Counted from the first letter of the stretch, positions 43,806-52,115 are shown. The stretch: 64,000 nucleotides of DNA from Bacteroidota bacterium (GCA_023387375.1 JAEWIE010000003.1:1-64000), one strand, 5' to 3'. Translations and numbers: made by a program. Notes: generated by a model not told the origin, from the letters alone.

Positions 43806-45953
43806 GTGCAAATAAAAACTGACGATTTAATCGAACTGGAATTTCCAGAACTGCTTTCTCAGATTGCGCCTCTGGCGTATTCTTCTCATGTCGCAGAGCA
43901 AATTATGGAGCTTTTGCCTATGCCTTTTGACGAGGCACAAAGAGCTCTAAGAAAGACCTCTGAATACCTAACAAGTTTTCAGAGTCAAAATGCGATTCCT
44001 TTTTCTGAGTATCCTAATCTGGAGCAGGATCTAAAGCATCTAAAGATTGAGAACTTCCGCCTTGAAAACGCAGGTTTTATTAGAATCAAAACCTTAACCG
44101 AGCAAATTGGGCGTCTTAAGAAATACTTCCCAAGCGTTTCACTTACCTTTCCGCTGCTTTTAGAAGAAGTCGAAAAACTAGACTACCGAAAAGAAATCGT
44201 AGACAAAATCGACCGAGTGTTCAATCGCTTCGGAGAGGTGAAACAAGAGGCTTCCCCTGCCCTAAGAGAACTTCGCACAGAAATTCAGCATGCACAAAAA
44301 GCCATTCAAGAAAACTTCAACCGGGCGCTTGTCACTTATGGGAGTCAGGATCTTCTTGACGATATTCGAGAGAGAATTATCGACGATCAAAGAGTTCTTG
44401 CGGTCAAATCTGGATTTAAGAAAAGAGTGCCTGGACCTACGCTTGGCGTTTCAAAAACAGGTTCTATATCTTATATTCAACCGGAAAGTGTTCAAAAGCA
44501 CCAATTTCGACTCCGTGAGGCGAAAGACGAGGAGAAAAAAGAAATTGACCGCATACTTCGCGCTCTGACCGCAGAATTAGCGCCTTTTGAAGAAATCTTA
44601 GCCGAGTACCAAGCCTATGCTTTTGATCTTGATCTTACGCAGGCCAAAGCAAGATTTGCAGAACTAACTAATTCTGTGCTTCCGAAATTAAACCCTCATC
44701 GAACCCTTAGGTTAAAGGACGCCTATCATCCTCTACTCTATTTAAAGAATAAGAAAAAAGGAGAACGTATTTTTCCGCAGTCCCTTACCTTAACAGAGCA
44801 AAACCGAATTCTTTGTATTTCGGGGCCTAACGCAGGTGGAAAATCCATCACGCTTAAAACCGTCGGGCTTTTGCAGCTGATGATTCAAAGTGGGATCATG
44901 GTTCCCGTGCATCCAAAAAGCGAGATGTTCTTCTTTGACAAAATAGCCTCGGATATTGGGGACAACCAATCCATTGAAAATCACCTCTCTACTTATTCGT
45001 CACGACTAAAAAAGATGGCAGGAATTATCAAACAGGCCGATCAAGATACGCTGCTTCTCATCGATGAATTTGGAACGGGATCAGATCCTGAACTTGGAGG
45101 CGCTCTTGCAGAGAGTTTCCTTGAATTCTTTTACAAAAAGAGAAGCTTTGCTATTATTACAACGCATTACACCAATATTAAGCTCCTTATTGAAAGTCTG
45201 CCCGATGCGCAAAATGCAGCAATGCTTTTTGATGAAAGAACCTTTACTCCACTTTATAAATTGGAAGTAGGTCAGGCGGGAAGCTCTTTTACCTTTGAGG
45301 TGGCAGAGAAAAATAAGATTCCAAAATTCATTTTAGATTCTGCCCGAAAAAAGGTTGAAAAAGATGTAGTGAACCTCGATAAAACCATTGTAAAACTGCA
45401 ACAAGAAAAATTTGAAGTCGAAAAACTCAGGTCCAATCTAGCGCAAACGAAGGAATCGAGTGAAGCTAAAAGAGAGAACCTACAAAAGCTAAATGAGCAA
45501 ATTCAACAAAAACTTTACAATTTTCAAAAACTATACGACACGGAACACCGAAAGCTTCAGTTTGGTTCTCGCATTGAAGAATTTATAAAGAGCTACACGA
45601 AGGGCAAAGCCCGAAAAGAAGTTGTAAAAGATTTTGTGAAACTCTTAGAACAGGAGAAATTCAAATTCACGGAATCTAATAAAGACGAATCCAAACGCAT
45701 GCAAGTCATTAAGCGTAAGGTAACCCAGCAGCTTAAAAACAAAGAGATTCAAGAGAAAATCGTAGAAACTCACGAGAAAATTGAAAAGCGCACACAGGAC
45801 GAACGAAAACTCTGGTTAAAACCAGGACAAAAAGTACGGATCATAGGCTCTTCAAGTGTCGGTACGATTGAGAAGCTTGACAAGAAAAAAGCGATTGTGA
45901 ACTTTGGTCATTTAAAGACTACCATTGATTCCGATAAGCTCGAGAGAATCTAA
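43806..45953 (+). CDS. MutS2-family ATPase lacking the Smr nuclease domain
   Basis: 715 aa. The MutS-type ABC ATPase is clear: Walker A SGPNAGGKSITLK near residue 340 and Walker B DTLLLIDEFGTGSDPELGG. A long coiled coil follows at about 520-640 and a short KOW-like beta domain at about 670-715 (KPGQKVRIIGSSSVGTIEKL). The C-terminal Smr nuclease domain of classical MutS2 is absent. MutS2 proteins act on recombination intermediates or collided ribosomes; which applies here is unknown. The start is GTG at 43806 right behind a -7 box. It converges with the HD gene by 4 nt. Confidence 0.9.
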   Translation: MQIKTDDLIELEFPELLSQIAPLAYSSHVAEQIMELLPMPFDEAQRALRKTSEYLTSFQSQNAIPFSEYPNLEQDLKHLKIENFRLENAGFIRIKTLTEQIGRLKKYFPSVSLTFPLLLEEVEKLDYRKEIVDKIDRVFNRFGEVKQEASPALRELRTEIQHAQKAIQENFNRALVTYGSQDLLDDIRERIIDDQRVLAVKSGFKKRVPGPTLGVSKTGSISYIQPESVQKHQFRLREAKDEEKKEIDRILRALTAELAPFEEILAEYQAYAFDLDLTQAKARFAELTNSVLPKLNPHRTLRLKDAYHPLLYLKNKKKGERIFPQSLTLTEQNRILCISGPNAGGKSITLKTVGLLQLMIQSGIMVPVHPKSEMFFFDKIASDIGDNQSIENHLSTYSSRLKKMAGIIKQADQDTLLLIDEFGTGSDPELGGALAESFLEFFYKKRSFAIITTHYTNIKLLIESLPDAQNAAMLFDERTFTPLYKLEVGQAGSSFTFEVAEKNKIPKFILDSARKKVEKDVVNLDKTIVKLQQEKFEVEKLRSNLAQTKESSEAKRENLQKLNEQIQQKLYNFQKLYDTEHRKLQFGSRIEEFIKSYTKGKARKEVVKDFVKLLEQEKFKFTESNKDESKRMQVIKRKVTQQLKNKEIQEKIVETHEKIEKRTQDERKLWLKPGQKVRIIGSSSVGTIEKLDKKKAIVNFGHLKTTIDSDKLERI

Positions 45954-46540
45954 GAAAGTAGTTTTCCCTTTGTAATGGACTCTTCAAATAGAGTATAGAA
46001 AAGCTCTCCCATTTCCGCAGATGCGCGCCTTACGGCCTCTCCCACCATGCTTTCCACTTGAGAAGCTTTAATCCCTGCCTCTTTCCAACTCTTGGCACTT
46101 GTGGAGCAGTTCAACAGAAAGGGCATTATGCGATCTACAGCGCAAGCGAATATCGCATCAGGCGTATCCTCCGCTTCAAACTCCATCCATAGCTCTAAAA
46201 ACTCTTCGCCTATGGAATTATCAAGCATTCCAAATAGGCTTTTGGCCGCCTCTAGTTCCCTCTCATACTTCCCTATCATTGCCTCGCCATCAAATAGAAA
46301 AGTATCACCCGCTTTAATCTCTACAATATCATGAATGGAGAGCATACGAAGTACGCGAAGTAGAGAGATGGATTCCTTATTTTTTGCATACGGATAAAGG
46401 ATTTGCGCAAGCACTACAATTTGCCAACTGTGTTCTGCTGTATTCTCACGTCGGGACTCATCTAGATTGTAATTCCGACGCTCTACACTTTTTAGGGCGT
46501 CCATCGCTAGGATAAACTTAAGTTCGTTTTCAAGATTCAT
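45950..46540 (-). CDS. HD-domain protein, YfbR-like 5'-deoxynucleotidase
   Basis: 196 aa. The metal-binding HD residues are in ENTAEHSWQIVVLA (His), MLSIHDIVEIKAGDTF (His-Asp) and a later Asp (FACAVDRIMPFLLN). Relatives are HD-domain nucleotidases, such as E. coli YfbR, that dephosphorylate deoxynucleotides. Overlaps convergent mutS2 by 4 nt. A -7-like box with one mismatch lies at 46556-46563. Substrate not determined. Confidence 0.85.
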   Translation of the reverse strand: MNLENELKFILAMDALKSVERRNYNLDESRRENTAEHSWQIVVLAQILYPYAKNKESISLLRVLRMLSIHDIVEIKAGDTFLFDGEAMIGKYERELEAAKSLFGMLDNSIGEEFLELWMEFEAEDTPDAIFACAVDRIMPFLLNCSTSAKSWKEAGIKASQVESMVGEAVRRASAEMGELFYTLFEESITKGKLLS

Positions 46541-46566
46541 GTTTCAAATTTCGGCAAAATAAAGCA

Positions 46567-46668
46567 ATGAAAAAAGTAAATCTACAGTGGAATCCCTTTT
46601 TAGCGTGCGAAGTCATCCTTCCAAAAACAGAAATTCCTCTTCGAAGAAAAACGAAGTCTATTCTATAG
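46567..46668 (+). CDS. Possible 33-aa ORF of unknown significance
   Basis: ATG at 46567 and TAG at 46666-46668 give a 33-residue frame beginning MKKVNLQWNPFLACEVILPK. No signal peptide or known motif. It is divergent from the HD gene and lies upstream of padR. Lacking a clear promoter, it may be chance or the remains of a longer gene. Confidence 0.2.
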   Translation: MKKVNLQWNPFLACEVILPKTEIPLRRKTKSIL

Positions 46669-46790
46669 ACAAAAAGGCTAAAAGTCCATTTTTGCCTAAT
46701 TTTCAAAAATCTTAAAATTCTTATTAAAAAATATTGTACTTGATTATCAGTCATTTACGTACATTTTGCAAATTATTTCACTACTTTGTA

Positions 46791-46822
46791 TTGCATAATA
46801 CTAATATAATTACATATCTTTG
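46791..46822 (+). promoter_or_regulatory. Full promoter of padR-pspC operon
   Basis: TTG (46791-46793), 21-nt spacer and TATCTTTG (46815-46822) fit the Bacteroidota consensus TTG-N17-23-TAnnTTTG. Transcription would start at about 46826, with a leader of about 83 nt before padR. The leader holds the TTAAAGGT/ACCTTTAA dyad. Confidence 0.65.
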
Positions 46823-46908
46823 CATCATAGAGTTAAAGGTATAACTTCTTAGCGCTTTTAATTGAGTCGTGACCTTTAAAAAAATTAACCAATGCTTACG
46901 TACTAAAA

Positions 46909-47238
46909 ATGAATACAGAAAACACAAAGGCGCAAATGCGCAAAGGCATTCTGGAATTCTGCATCTTAAGTCTTATCAGTCATCGTGAAATGTACGTTTC
47001 CGATCTGATGGAAGAACTTAAAGGCGGAAAACTAGACGTTGTGGAAGGCACGCTGTACCCTCTACTTACTCGGCTGAAAAACGGAGAGTTTCTCTCCTAC
47101 CGATGGGAAGAATCCACAGGAGGACCTCCTCGAAAATACTACCAAATCACAGACAAAGGAATTCTGTTTTTGGACGAACTACAAAATACCTGGAACGAAC
47201 TTACCACTTCAGTGAACCAAATCACTAGCAAAAATTAG
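46909..47238 (+). CDS. PadR-family transcriptional regulator
   Basis: 109 aa, the size of the compact PadR type. A winged helix-turn-helix is visible: KGILEFCILSLISHREMYV, then the wing VVEGTLYPLLTRLKNGEFL and PRKYYQITDKG. It probably represses its own operon. It is followed 6 nt later by the PspC gene. PadR regulators often respond to envelope-active compounds; the signal here is unknown. Confidence 0.9.
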   Translation: MNTENTKAQMRKGILEFCILSLISHREMYVSDLMEELKGGKLDVVEGTLYPLLTRLKNGEFLSYRWEESTGGPPRKYYQITDKGILFLDELQNTWNELTTSVNQITSKN

Positions 47239-47244
47239 AATATC

Positions 47245-48975
47245 ATGAACAAAACACTATCCATAGGACTTGCAGGCTTCTCTTTTGTTATCGAAGAGCA
47301 TGCCTACATCAAACTAAGCGACTACCTACAGGCTCTAAGAGGAACTCTAGATCCGCAGGAAGCTGAGGAAGTCATGCACGACATCGAGATTCGTATGGTC
47401 GAGATCTTCAAAGATATTCTAGGCGCTCGTGAGGTCATAAACTCCGACGATGTAGAGAAAGTAATGGCTCAGATCGGTCGTCCAGAACAAATCGAAGAAC
47501 AAGAGGAGGCGTATTACTCTGACGCGAAAGAAAAAACCTCTAAAAAAGGATTTACTTATACAGGTCAAAGACAACTCTTTAGAGATCCGGAAAGACAAAA
47601 AATTGCAGGAGTTTGCGCAGGACTAGCGCACTATACAGGTCTAGACATCACTGTGATGCGTAGCATCTGGCTTGGAGTAGCCATCTTAGGCATCTTTACA
47701 GCAGCGATTTCAACCACTGTTATTGTGAGTATTTACATTATTCTTTGGGTGGTACTTCCTGTGGCCAAAACCGCCTCAGACCATCTAAAAATGAAGGGGA
47801 AGCCCGTCAATTTTGATAACCTTAAGGAAGAATCAAACAAGATTGTTCAGTTTGCAAACGAATCTACTCAAAGAGTAGGCGAAATTTACAACGAGAACAA
47901 ACCCTATATATCCTCTGCTACAAGCGGACTTTGGAATGTAGCGCGCTACGTCCTTGGAGCCATCTTCCTACTGATGAGTATCTCCTGTATTATTGGAACT
48001 TTTGCTGTATTTGGCTTTATGGGCACCACGACAATGAGTGGCTTTAATGAACTCGACTTCCTTTTTGACGGCGACTCTTTAGGATGGTCCGTGAAAGCCA
48101 TGGCCGTACTAGGAACCTTAATTCCGGCTCTTATTTTTGGCTATTTTGCAATTAAGCTTCTTTCGCCAAAAACACAGATGAAAAATGTGGGATGGGTTCT
48201 ACTCGCCTTGTTTATAGCCCTTATCGGTCTAGGTGCATTCTTTGGAATCAATGTAGCTAAGAAAAACATGATCTACAAAGGACACAACGAGGACACAGAG
48301 AATTTAGCCATCTCAACCACTAGCGATTCAATTTACCTTGATATAAACAAAGTTGTAATTCCTCAGAATTTCACGGCGTATGATAACGATCTTTTCTCAG
48401 ACAAAAACCGAGTATTTGAAGAGGATCATCCTGATGTGAACGTTACTCGTCAAGCTGGCATTACAGAGCCGTATTTAATTATCAAAAAAGAAGCGGAAGG
48501 ATACAACGTACCTCTAGACTTAAAAGTTCCTGTGCAGATAAATGGAAACACAGTTTATCTTCCGAACTTCATTCAATATTCTTACGACCACCGTTTCAGA
48601 GATTATGGTGTTAGATACGAACTAGTAGTTCCTATGCAAACAAGAGTATTTAACCAAGCGGGTAAATACCAAATGAGCATCGATGGCGATCTCGATGGAA
48701 ACGGAATTGACGACGACGACGAGGATGATGAGGTAAATATCCGCTCTTCTGAGGACAATCCCGGGGTAAGAATCTCAAAATCCGTGGATATGACTGTAAA
48801 TGGAAAACGAATTTCTTATGATTCCAAAATGGGAGATAGCGTCATCATTGACAACAAGAAATATTCGCAAAAAGAGGCCGATCGTATCTTAGATTCCATG
48901 GATATTGATTTTGGCACTCTAAAGAATATTCATATCCAAAGTGGCAAAAAAGAAATCACCATTAAAACAAATTAA
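47245..48975 (+). CDS. PspC-domain membrane protein
   Basis: 576 aa. Residues 1-95 form a soluble helical domain (GTLDPQEAEEVMHDIEIRM, then VEKVMAQIGRPEQIEEQ). The PspC domain spans about 110-175: RQLFRDPERQKIAGVCAG, then membrane helices around 135-170. Three more helices lie at about 230-260, 280-300 and 310-335. The rest is extracytoplasmic and includes the acidic, Asp-rich stretch DGDLDGNGIDDDDEDDE near 485. PspC family members monitor or stabilise the envelope. Paired with the padR gene 6 nt upstream, which likely controls it. Confidence 0.9.
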   Translation: MNKTLSIGLAGFSFVIEEHAYIKLSDYLQALRGTLDPQEAEEVMHDIEIRMVEIFKDILGAREVINSDDVEKVMAQIGRPEQIEEQEEAYYSDAKEKTSKKGFTYTGQRQLFRDPERQKIAGVCAGLAHYTGLDITVMRSIWLGVAILGIFTAAISTTVIVSIYIILWVVLPVAKTASDHLKMKGKPVNFDNLKEESNKIVQFANESTQRVGEIYNENKPYISSATSGLWNVARYVLGAIFLLMSISCIIGTFAVFGFMGTTTMSGFNELDFLFDGDSLGWSVKAMAVLGTLIPALIFGYFAIKLLSPKTQMKNVGWVLLALFIALIGLGAFFGINVAKKNMIYKGHNEDTENLAISTTSDSIYLDINKVVIPQNFTAYDNDLFSDKNRVFEEDHPDVNVTRQAGITEPYLIIKKEAEGYNVPLDLKVPVQINGNTVYLPNFIQYSYDHRFRDYGVRYELVVPMQTRVFNQAGKYQMSIDGDLDGNGIDDDDEDDEVNIRSSEDNPGVRISKSVDMTVNGKRISYDSKMGDSVIIDNKKYSQKEADRILDSMDIDFGTLKNIHIQSGKKEITIKTN

Positions 48976-49161
48976 TTATCGGACTTGAAAAAAACTAGCG
49001 ACAAGAGGAGAGTTTAAGGAAAAAACGAAGCTTGAGCACCTCACTCTTAGTGAATTAGACATAAAATAAATATGTAAATGTAATGCTCGAATCGTAAAAA
49101 TTGTCTTATCTTTACCGAGCGGTATTCAAAAAGTAGAAACCAACCCTTAAAAAAGAATCTT
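48976..49161. other. Non-coding stretch between pspC gene and the small-peptide ORF
   Basis: A/T-rich; no gene seen. It carries a -7-like box with one mismatch, TATCTTTA (49107-49114), 47 nt upstream of the small ORF at 49162. No intrinsic terminator was identified after the pspC gene. Confidence 0.4.
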
Positions 49162-49224
49162 ATGGTACAATTAGTTCTTGAGATTGTAATCAAAGTTATT
49201 GATTTCATCACCAATTTGTTTTAA
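49162..49224 (+). CDS. Possible 20-aa amphipathic peptide gene
   Basis: An ATG to TAA frame of 20 codons encoding a peptide that starts MVQLVLEIVIKVID and ends in NLF. Polar residues sit at positions 3, 7, 11, 14 and 18, with Val, Ile, Leu and Phe in most other places, so a helix would have one narrow polar stripe and a broad hydrophobic face. The pattern recalls phenol-soluble modulins and type I toxins, but no homology is claimed. A weak -7 box (TATCTTTA) is upstream and a perfect terminator hairpin (49251-49284) follows 26 nt after the stop, so a short independent transcript is plausible. Coding status is unproved. Confidence 0.4.
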   Translation: MVQLVLEIVIKVIDFITNLF

Positions 49225-49248
49225 GCGAATCTATTTTCAATATATTTG
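49216..49248 (+). promoter_or_regulatory. Promoter of acyltransferase gene overlapping the small ORF end
   Basis: TTG (49216-49218), 22-nt spacer and TATATTTG (49241-49248) fit the full TTG-N17-23-TAnnTTTG consensus. Transcription would start at about 49252, exactly at the foot of the 49251-49279 hairpin. Confidence 0.6.
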
Positions 49249-49250
49249 TA

Positions 49251-49284
49251 AAGTATAACCAAGTTTTTTGGTTATACTTTTTTG
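49251..49284 (+). terminator. Perfect 12-bp terminator hairpin
   Basis: AAGTATAACCAA (49251-49262) pairs perfectly with TTGGTTATACTT (49268-49279), with a 5-nt loop GTTTT, followed by more U residues to 49283. Likely terminates transcripts over the small ORF, and would also form the 5' end of any transcript started at the promoter just upstream. Confidence 0.8.
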
Positions 49285-49303
49285 TTTCAAGTTAAATCGT
49301 CTT

Positions 49304-49876
49304 ATGAAAAAATTAATCGGAAGTCTAGGCTTAAAATTAGCGGGATGGAAAGTGGTTCTGCACGGGGATAAAGACAATCTCGATCGCTGCATACTGGTGG
49401 TAGCTCCTCACACCCACAACTCAGAATTTATTTTGGGGTGTCTTGCCTACTGGAAGCTAGGAAAACCTCTTAAAATCATTATTAAAGACCAGCATACGAA
49501 AACCTGGTACGGACCCATCGTAAAGTGGCTTGGCGGCGTGGGCATTGACAGAAGTCAGAAAAACGATCTCGTGAATTTCGTGGCGAAAGAGTTTCAAAAG
49601 GACGATTTTAGCCTGGTCATCACGCCCGAAGGAACCCGAAGCTGGGTCCCAAAATGGAGAAAAGGATTTTACCATATGGCAATGCAGGCCAAAGTTCCCA
49701 TTGTAATTGCGGGCGGATGCTACAAAAAGAAAACGATCTTCCTTGCCCATCAGATTCCTTATGAGCAGTTAGAAAAGATGACCTATGAAGAGGTTCTTGC
49801 CTCCATCAGTGACTACATTGTAGAAAACGATATAACGCCAAAAATTCCAGAAAACTGGAACCCTAATATTTCTTAA
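49304..49876 (+). CDS. PlsC-like 1-acylglycerol-3-phosphate acyltransferase
   Basis: 190 aa from the ATG at 49304 (MKKLIGSLGLKLAGWKVVLHG); an upstream TTG at 49268 lies inside the terminator loop and was rejected. The catalytic motif reads PHTHNSEF, so the usual HX4D is HX4E. GGVGIDRS and TPEGTRS match the other acyltransferase blocks. It likely acylates a lysophospholipid-type acceptor at the membrane, with no clear transmembrane helix. It is 1 nt upstream of the thioesterase gene, so the two are coupled. Confidence 0.88.
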   Translation: MKKLIGSLGLKLAGWKVVLHGDKDNLDRCILVVAPHTHNSEFILGCLAYWKLGKPLKIIIKDQHTKTWYGPIVKWLGGVGIDRSQKNDLVNFVAKEFQKDDFSLVITPEGTRSWVPKWRKGFYHMAMQAKVPIVIAGGCYKKKTIFLAHQIPYEQLEKMTYEEVLASISDYIVENDITPKIPENWNPNIS

Positions 49877-49877
49877 A

Positions 49878-50312
49878 ATGGATTTAGACGAAAAAAAACG
49901 ACGCTTAGATGCGTTAAATTCCTGGGGAGAAGAGTCTATGGCTCTTACTCTTGGAATTAAGTTTACCGATATAGATAACGAGAGCCTTACGGCAACCATG
50001 CCTGTAGAACCCAAAGTTCATCAACCCTACGGAATCCTTCATGGAGGGGCGAGCGTGGCCTTAGCCGAGACTCTTGGCTCTACTCTATCGGTTCTTCATG
50101 TGGATAGAGAGAAGTTTGCACCTGTGGGAACTAATATCAACTCTAATCATTTGCGTAGCATAAGACAAGGAATTGTGACAGGCAAAGCGACCTTTATTCG
50201 CAAAGGCAATACTATGCACGTCTCTCAAATTGAGATTCGTGATGAGCGCGGTAAGCTGATCAACCACACGACAATGACTAACAACATTATACCTCTTTCT
50301 AAACTTCAGTAA
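49878..50312 (+). CDS. Hotdog-fold thioesterase, PaaI/DHNA-CoA hydrolase type
   Basis: 144 aa. The hotdog signature is VHQPYGILHGGASVALAETLGS, then LRSIRQGIVTGKATFIRKG. Proteins of this type hydrolyse acyl-CoA or 1,4-dihydroxy-2-naphthoyl-CoA. The next gene, overlapping by 1 nt (TAATG), is an isochorismate synthase, so a role in menaquinone synthesis is likely. That assignment is inference from context. Confidence 0.85.
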   Translation: MDLDEKKRRLDALNSWGEESMALTLGIKFTDIDNESLTATMPVEPKVHQPYGILHGGASVALAETLGSTLSVLHVDREKFAPVGTNINSNHLRSIRQGIVTGKATFIRKGNTMHVSQIEIRDERGKLINHTTMTNNIIPLSKLQ

Positions 50313-51277
50313 TGCTTTATTTCAAGCTTCCCTTTACTTCGGACTTTTTCACTCTACAAGGAGACTCCTCTAAGGACTTTTTAGAGTTCGTCTCTTTCGA
50401 CACAAAAAACACGCTGAGCTTTAAAGGAACCCTTGAAAAAGTAAGTGATAAGGAAATTCTCCAAGCTGAATTCTTCTCTTCGGAGCTTATAGAAAGCTCC
50501 GAACTAAAGGCACAAACAAGGGAGAAGTATGAAGAAAAACTTAAGGAATCAATCGAGCTTATTAAAAAACATAAACTCGATAAGCTTGTGCTTTCTAGAA
50601 GAAAGCTTATTAATTATGATAAGCTCTCGCTCTCGAAAAGCTTTTTAAATCTAACCAAAGCCTATCCTAAGGCCTTTTCTTACGTCTTTGCGAAAGGATC
50701 CGAAAGCTGGATTGGCGCATTCTCTGAACTCTTAGGAGAATACAATATAGATACGAGGGAATTTAAAACGATGAGTCTTGCGGGAACTCTTCCTATTGAA
50801 GAAGAGTGGGAAGTAAAGGAAAAAGAGGAGCAGGCCGCGGTCACTCGTTATATCGAGTCCATTTTACGAAAGTATTCGAAAGAAATTAAGACCTCAGAGA
50901 CTTATTCTCATCCCTCAGGCCCAATCAAACATTTACGAACTGATTTTTCGTGTCAAATTAAGCCTGAAAATTTAGACTCTTTAATTCAGGACCTCCATCC
51001 TACGCCCGCCGTCTTAGGGGCACCCAAAGATTTGTGCAGACAGCTTCTAGAGAGGCTTGAACCCTATCCAAGAGAATTCTACGCGGGATACAGTAAGCTT
51101 AAAATAGGAAACAAACTATATTACTTTGTAATGCTTCGCTGCGCAAAACTATACAAAAATTCAGCCCATCTCTTTGTGGGAGGAGGCATTACTGCGAAAA
51201 GCAATATCGAAAAAGAATTTGAGGAAACCGAGCTAAAAGCTCAGGCCATCGGAAACCATTTAGAAATAATCTCCTAA
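50312..51277 (+). CDS. menF: Isochorismate synthase-type chorismate-binding enzyme
   Basis: Converts chorismate to isochorismate for menaquinone. 321 aa, shorter than E. coli MenF (about 430) because the N-terminal part is reduced, as in many Bacteroidota. The chorismate-binding core is seen in SWIGAFSELL, KTMSLAGTLPI, HPTPAVLGAPKDLC, FYAGYSKLKI and VGGGITAKSNIEKEFEETELKAQ in order. The start overlaps the thioesterase stop by 1 nt. The 3' end overlaps a small convergent gene by 4 nt. The rest of the men pathway is not in this window. Confidence 0.88.
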   Translation: MLYFKLPFTSDFFTLQGDSSKDFLEFVSFDTKNTLSFKGTLEKVSDKEILQAEFFSSELIESSELKAQTREKYEEKLKESIELIKKHKLDKLVLSRRKLINYDKLSLSKSFLNLTKAYPKAFSYVFAKGSESWIGAFSELLGEYNIDTREFKTMSLAGTLPIEEEWEVKEKEEQAAVTRYIESILRKYSKEIKTSETYSHPSGPIKHLRTDFSCQIKPENLDSLIQDLHPTPAVLGAPKDLCRQLLERLEPYPREFYAGYSKLKIGNKLYYFVMLRCAKLYKNSAHLFVGGGITAKSNIEKEFEETELKAQAIGNHLEIIS

Positions 51278-51480
51278 TTCGAAGCTTCTTTCTTTGCAGG
51301 TAGCTTTGACCAGGTACTTAGTACAAAAACTAAAATCAGTCCTACAATTCCAGCTGCTAAAGAAACCACAAACTTCGTGTTCTCTTCATGAAGAAGTCCC
51401 AAGTTCCAATTTACACCGTATAGGGTGATCCCAATAAAAAGTAAAAAGAGTACTAAAAAGAATTTATAAAGCCCTTGCAT
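51274..51480 (-). CDS. Small membrane protein of unknown function
   Basis: 68 aa with two hydrophobic helices, at about 5-24 and 37-57, and a short polar C-terminus rich in lysine and alanine. I do not recognise a family. It overlaps the convergent menF gene by 4 nt and lies 12 nt downstream of the marC-like gene, with which it is probably co-transcribed. Confidence 0.6.
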   Translation of the reverse strand: MQGLYKFFLVLFLLFIGITLYGVNWNLGLLHEENTKFVVSLAAGIVGLILVFVLSTWSKLPAKKEASN

Positions 51481-51492
51481 ATCTGCTATAGT

Positions 51493-52095
51493 TTAAAAAT
51501 GAATATACGTTTGAATAAGTTCGGCAAAGTTACTCGTAAATAATTTAATAGAGATCGCTAAAAGAATAATTCCGAATACTTTTTCAATTACTTTGAGTGT
51601 AGAGCGCCCTAACTTTCTTTCAATAAGGCTTGCAGAGCGAAGCACAAGGTAGACAAATAGGGTATTGAGTATGATCCCAAAGATAATATTGATGTCATGG
51701 TACTGTGCTTTTAAGGAAAGCGTAGTGGTTAAAGTTCCTGCCCCTGCAATGAGTGGAAAAGCGATGGGAACAATAGAAGCGGCTTTCGCCTCTTCGTGAC
51801 GCTGAATCTGAACGCCTAAAATCATTTCAAGCGCAATCACAAAGATTACGAAGGCTCCGGCAATGGCGAAGGAATTCACATCCACCCCAATAAAGCCAAG
51901 AATCTTATTTCCTACAAAAAGGAATAAAATCATGATGACTCCCGCTACAAGGGAAGCTTTGCCTGATTCAATCGCACCAAACTTTTGCTTTAAACTTACA
52001 ATAATGGGAATCGAGCCAATGATGTCAATCACGGCAAAAAGAATCATTGAACACGTAAGAATTTCTTTGAAAGAAAAATGGCCTAGTACTTCCAT
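51493..52095 (-). CDS. MarC family integral membrane protein
   Basis: 200 aa, about six membrane helices across the whole length (for example ILTCSMILFAVIDIIGSIPI and VGVDVNSFAIAGAFVIFVIAL-type segments). MarC/UPF0056 features include IDIIGSIPIIVSL near the N-terminus and PIAFPLIAGAGTLTT in the middle. The molecular function of the family is not settled. A -7 box, TATTTTTG, is 20 nt upstream. The small membrane protein follows 12 nt downstream. Confidence 0.92.
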   Translation of the reverse strand: MEVLGHFSFKEILTCSMILFAVIDIIGSIPIIVSLKQKFGAIESGKASLVAGVIMILFLFVGNKILGFIGVDVNSFAIAGAFVIFVIALEMILGVQIQRHEEAKAASIVPIAFPLIAGAGTLTTTLSLKAQYHDINIIFGIILNTLFVYLVLRSASLIERKLGRSTLKVIEKVFGIILLAISIKLFTSNFAELIQTYIHF

Positions 52096-52115
52096 AACTC
52101 AAATTATTAATTTCG

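Larger units (their letters stand above)
46541..46908. other. 368-bp intergenic region with the padR promoter and possible small ORF
   Basis: Between the HD gene and padR. Contains a low-confidence 33-codon ORF (46567-46668), the padR promoter (46791-46822), a dyad TTAAAGGT (46833-46840) / ACCTTTAA (46872-46879), and two copies of TTACGTAC (46755-46762 and 46896-46903). No tRNA or other RNA gene was recognised. Confidence 0.5.
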
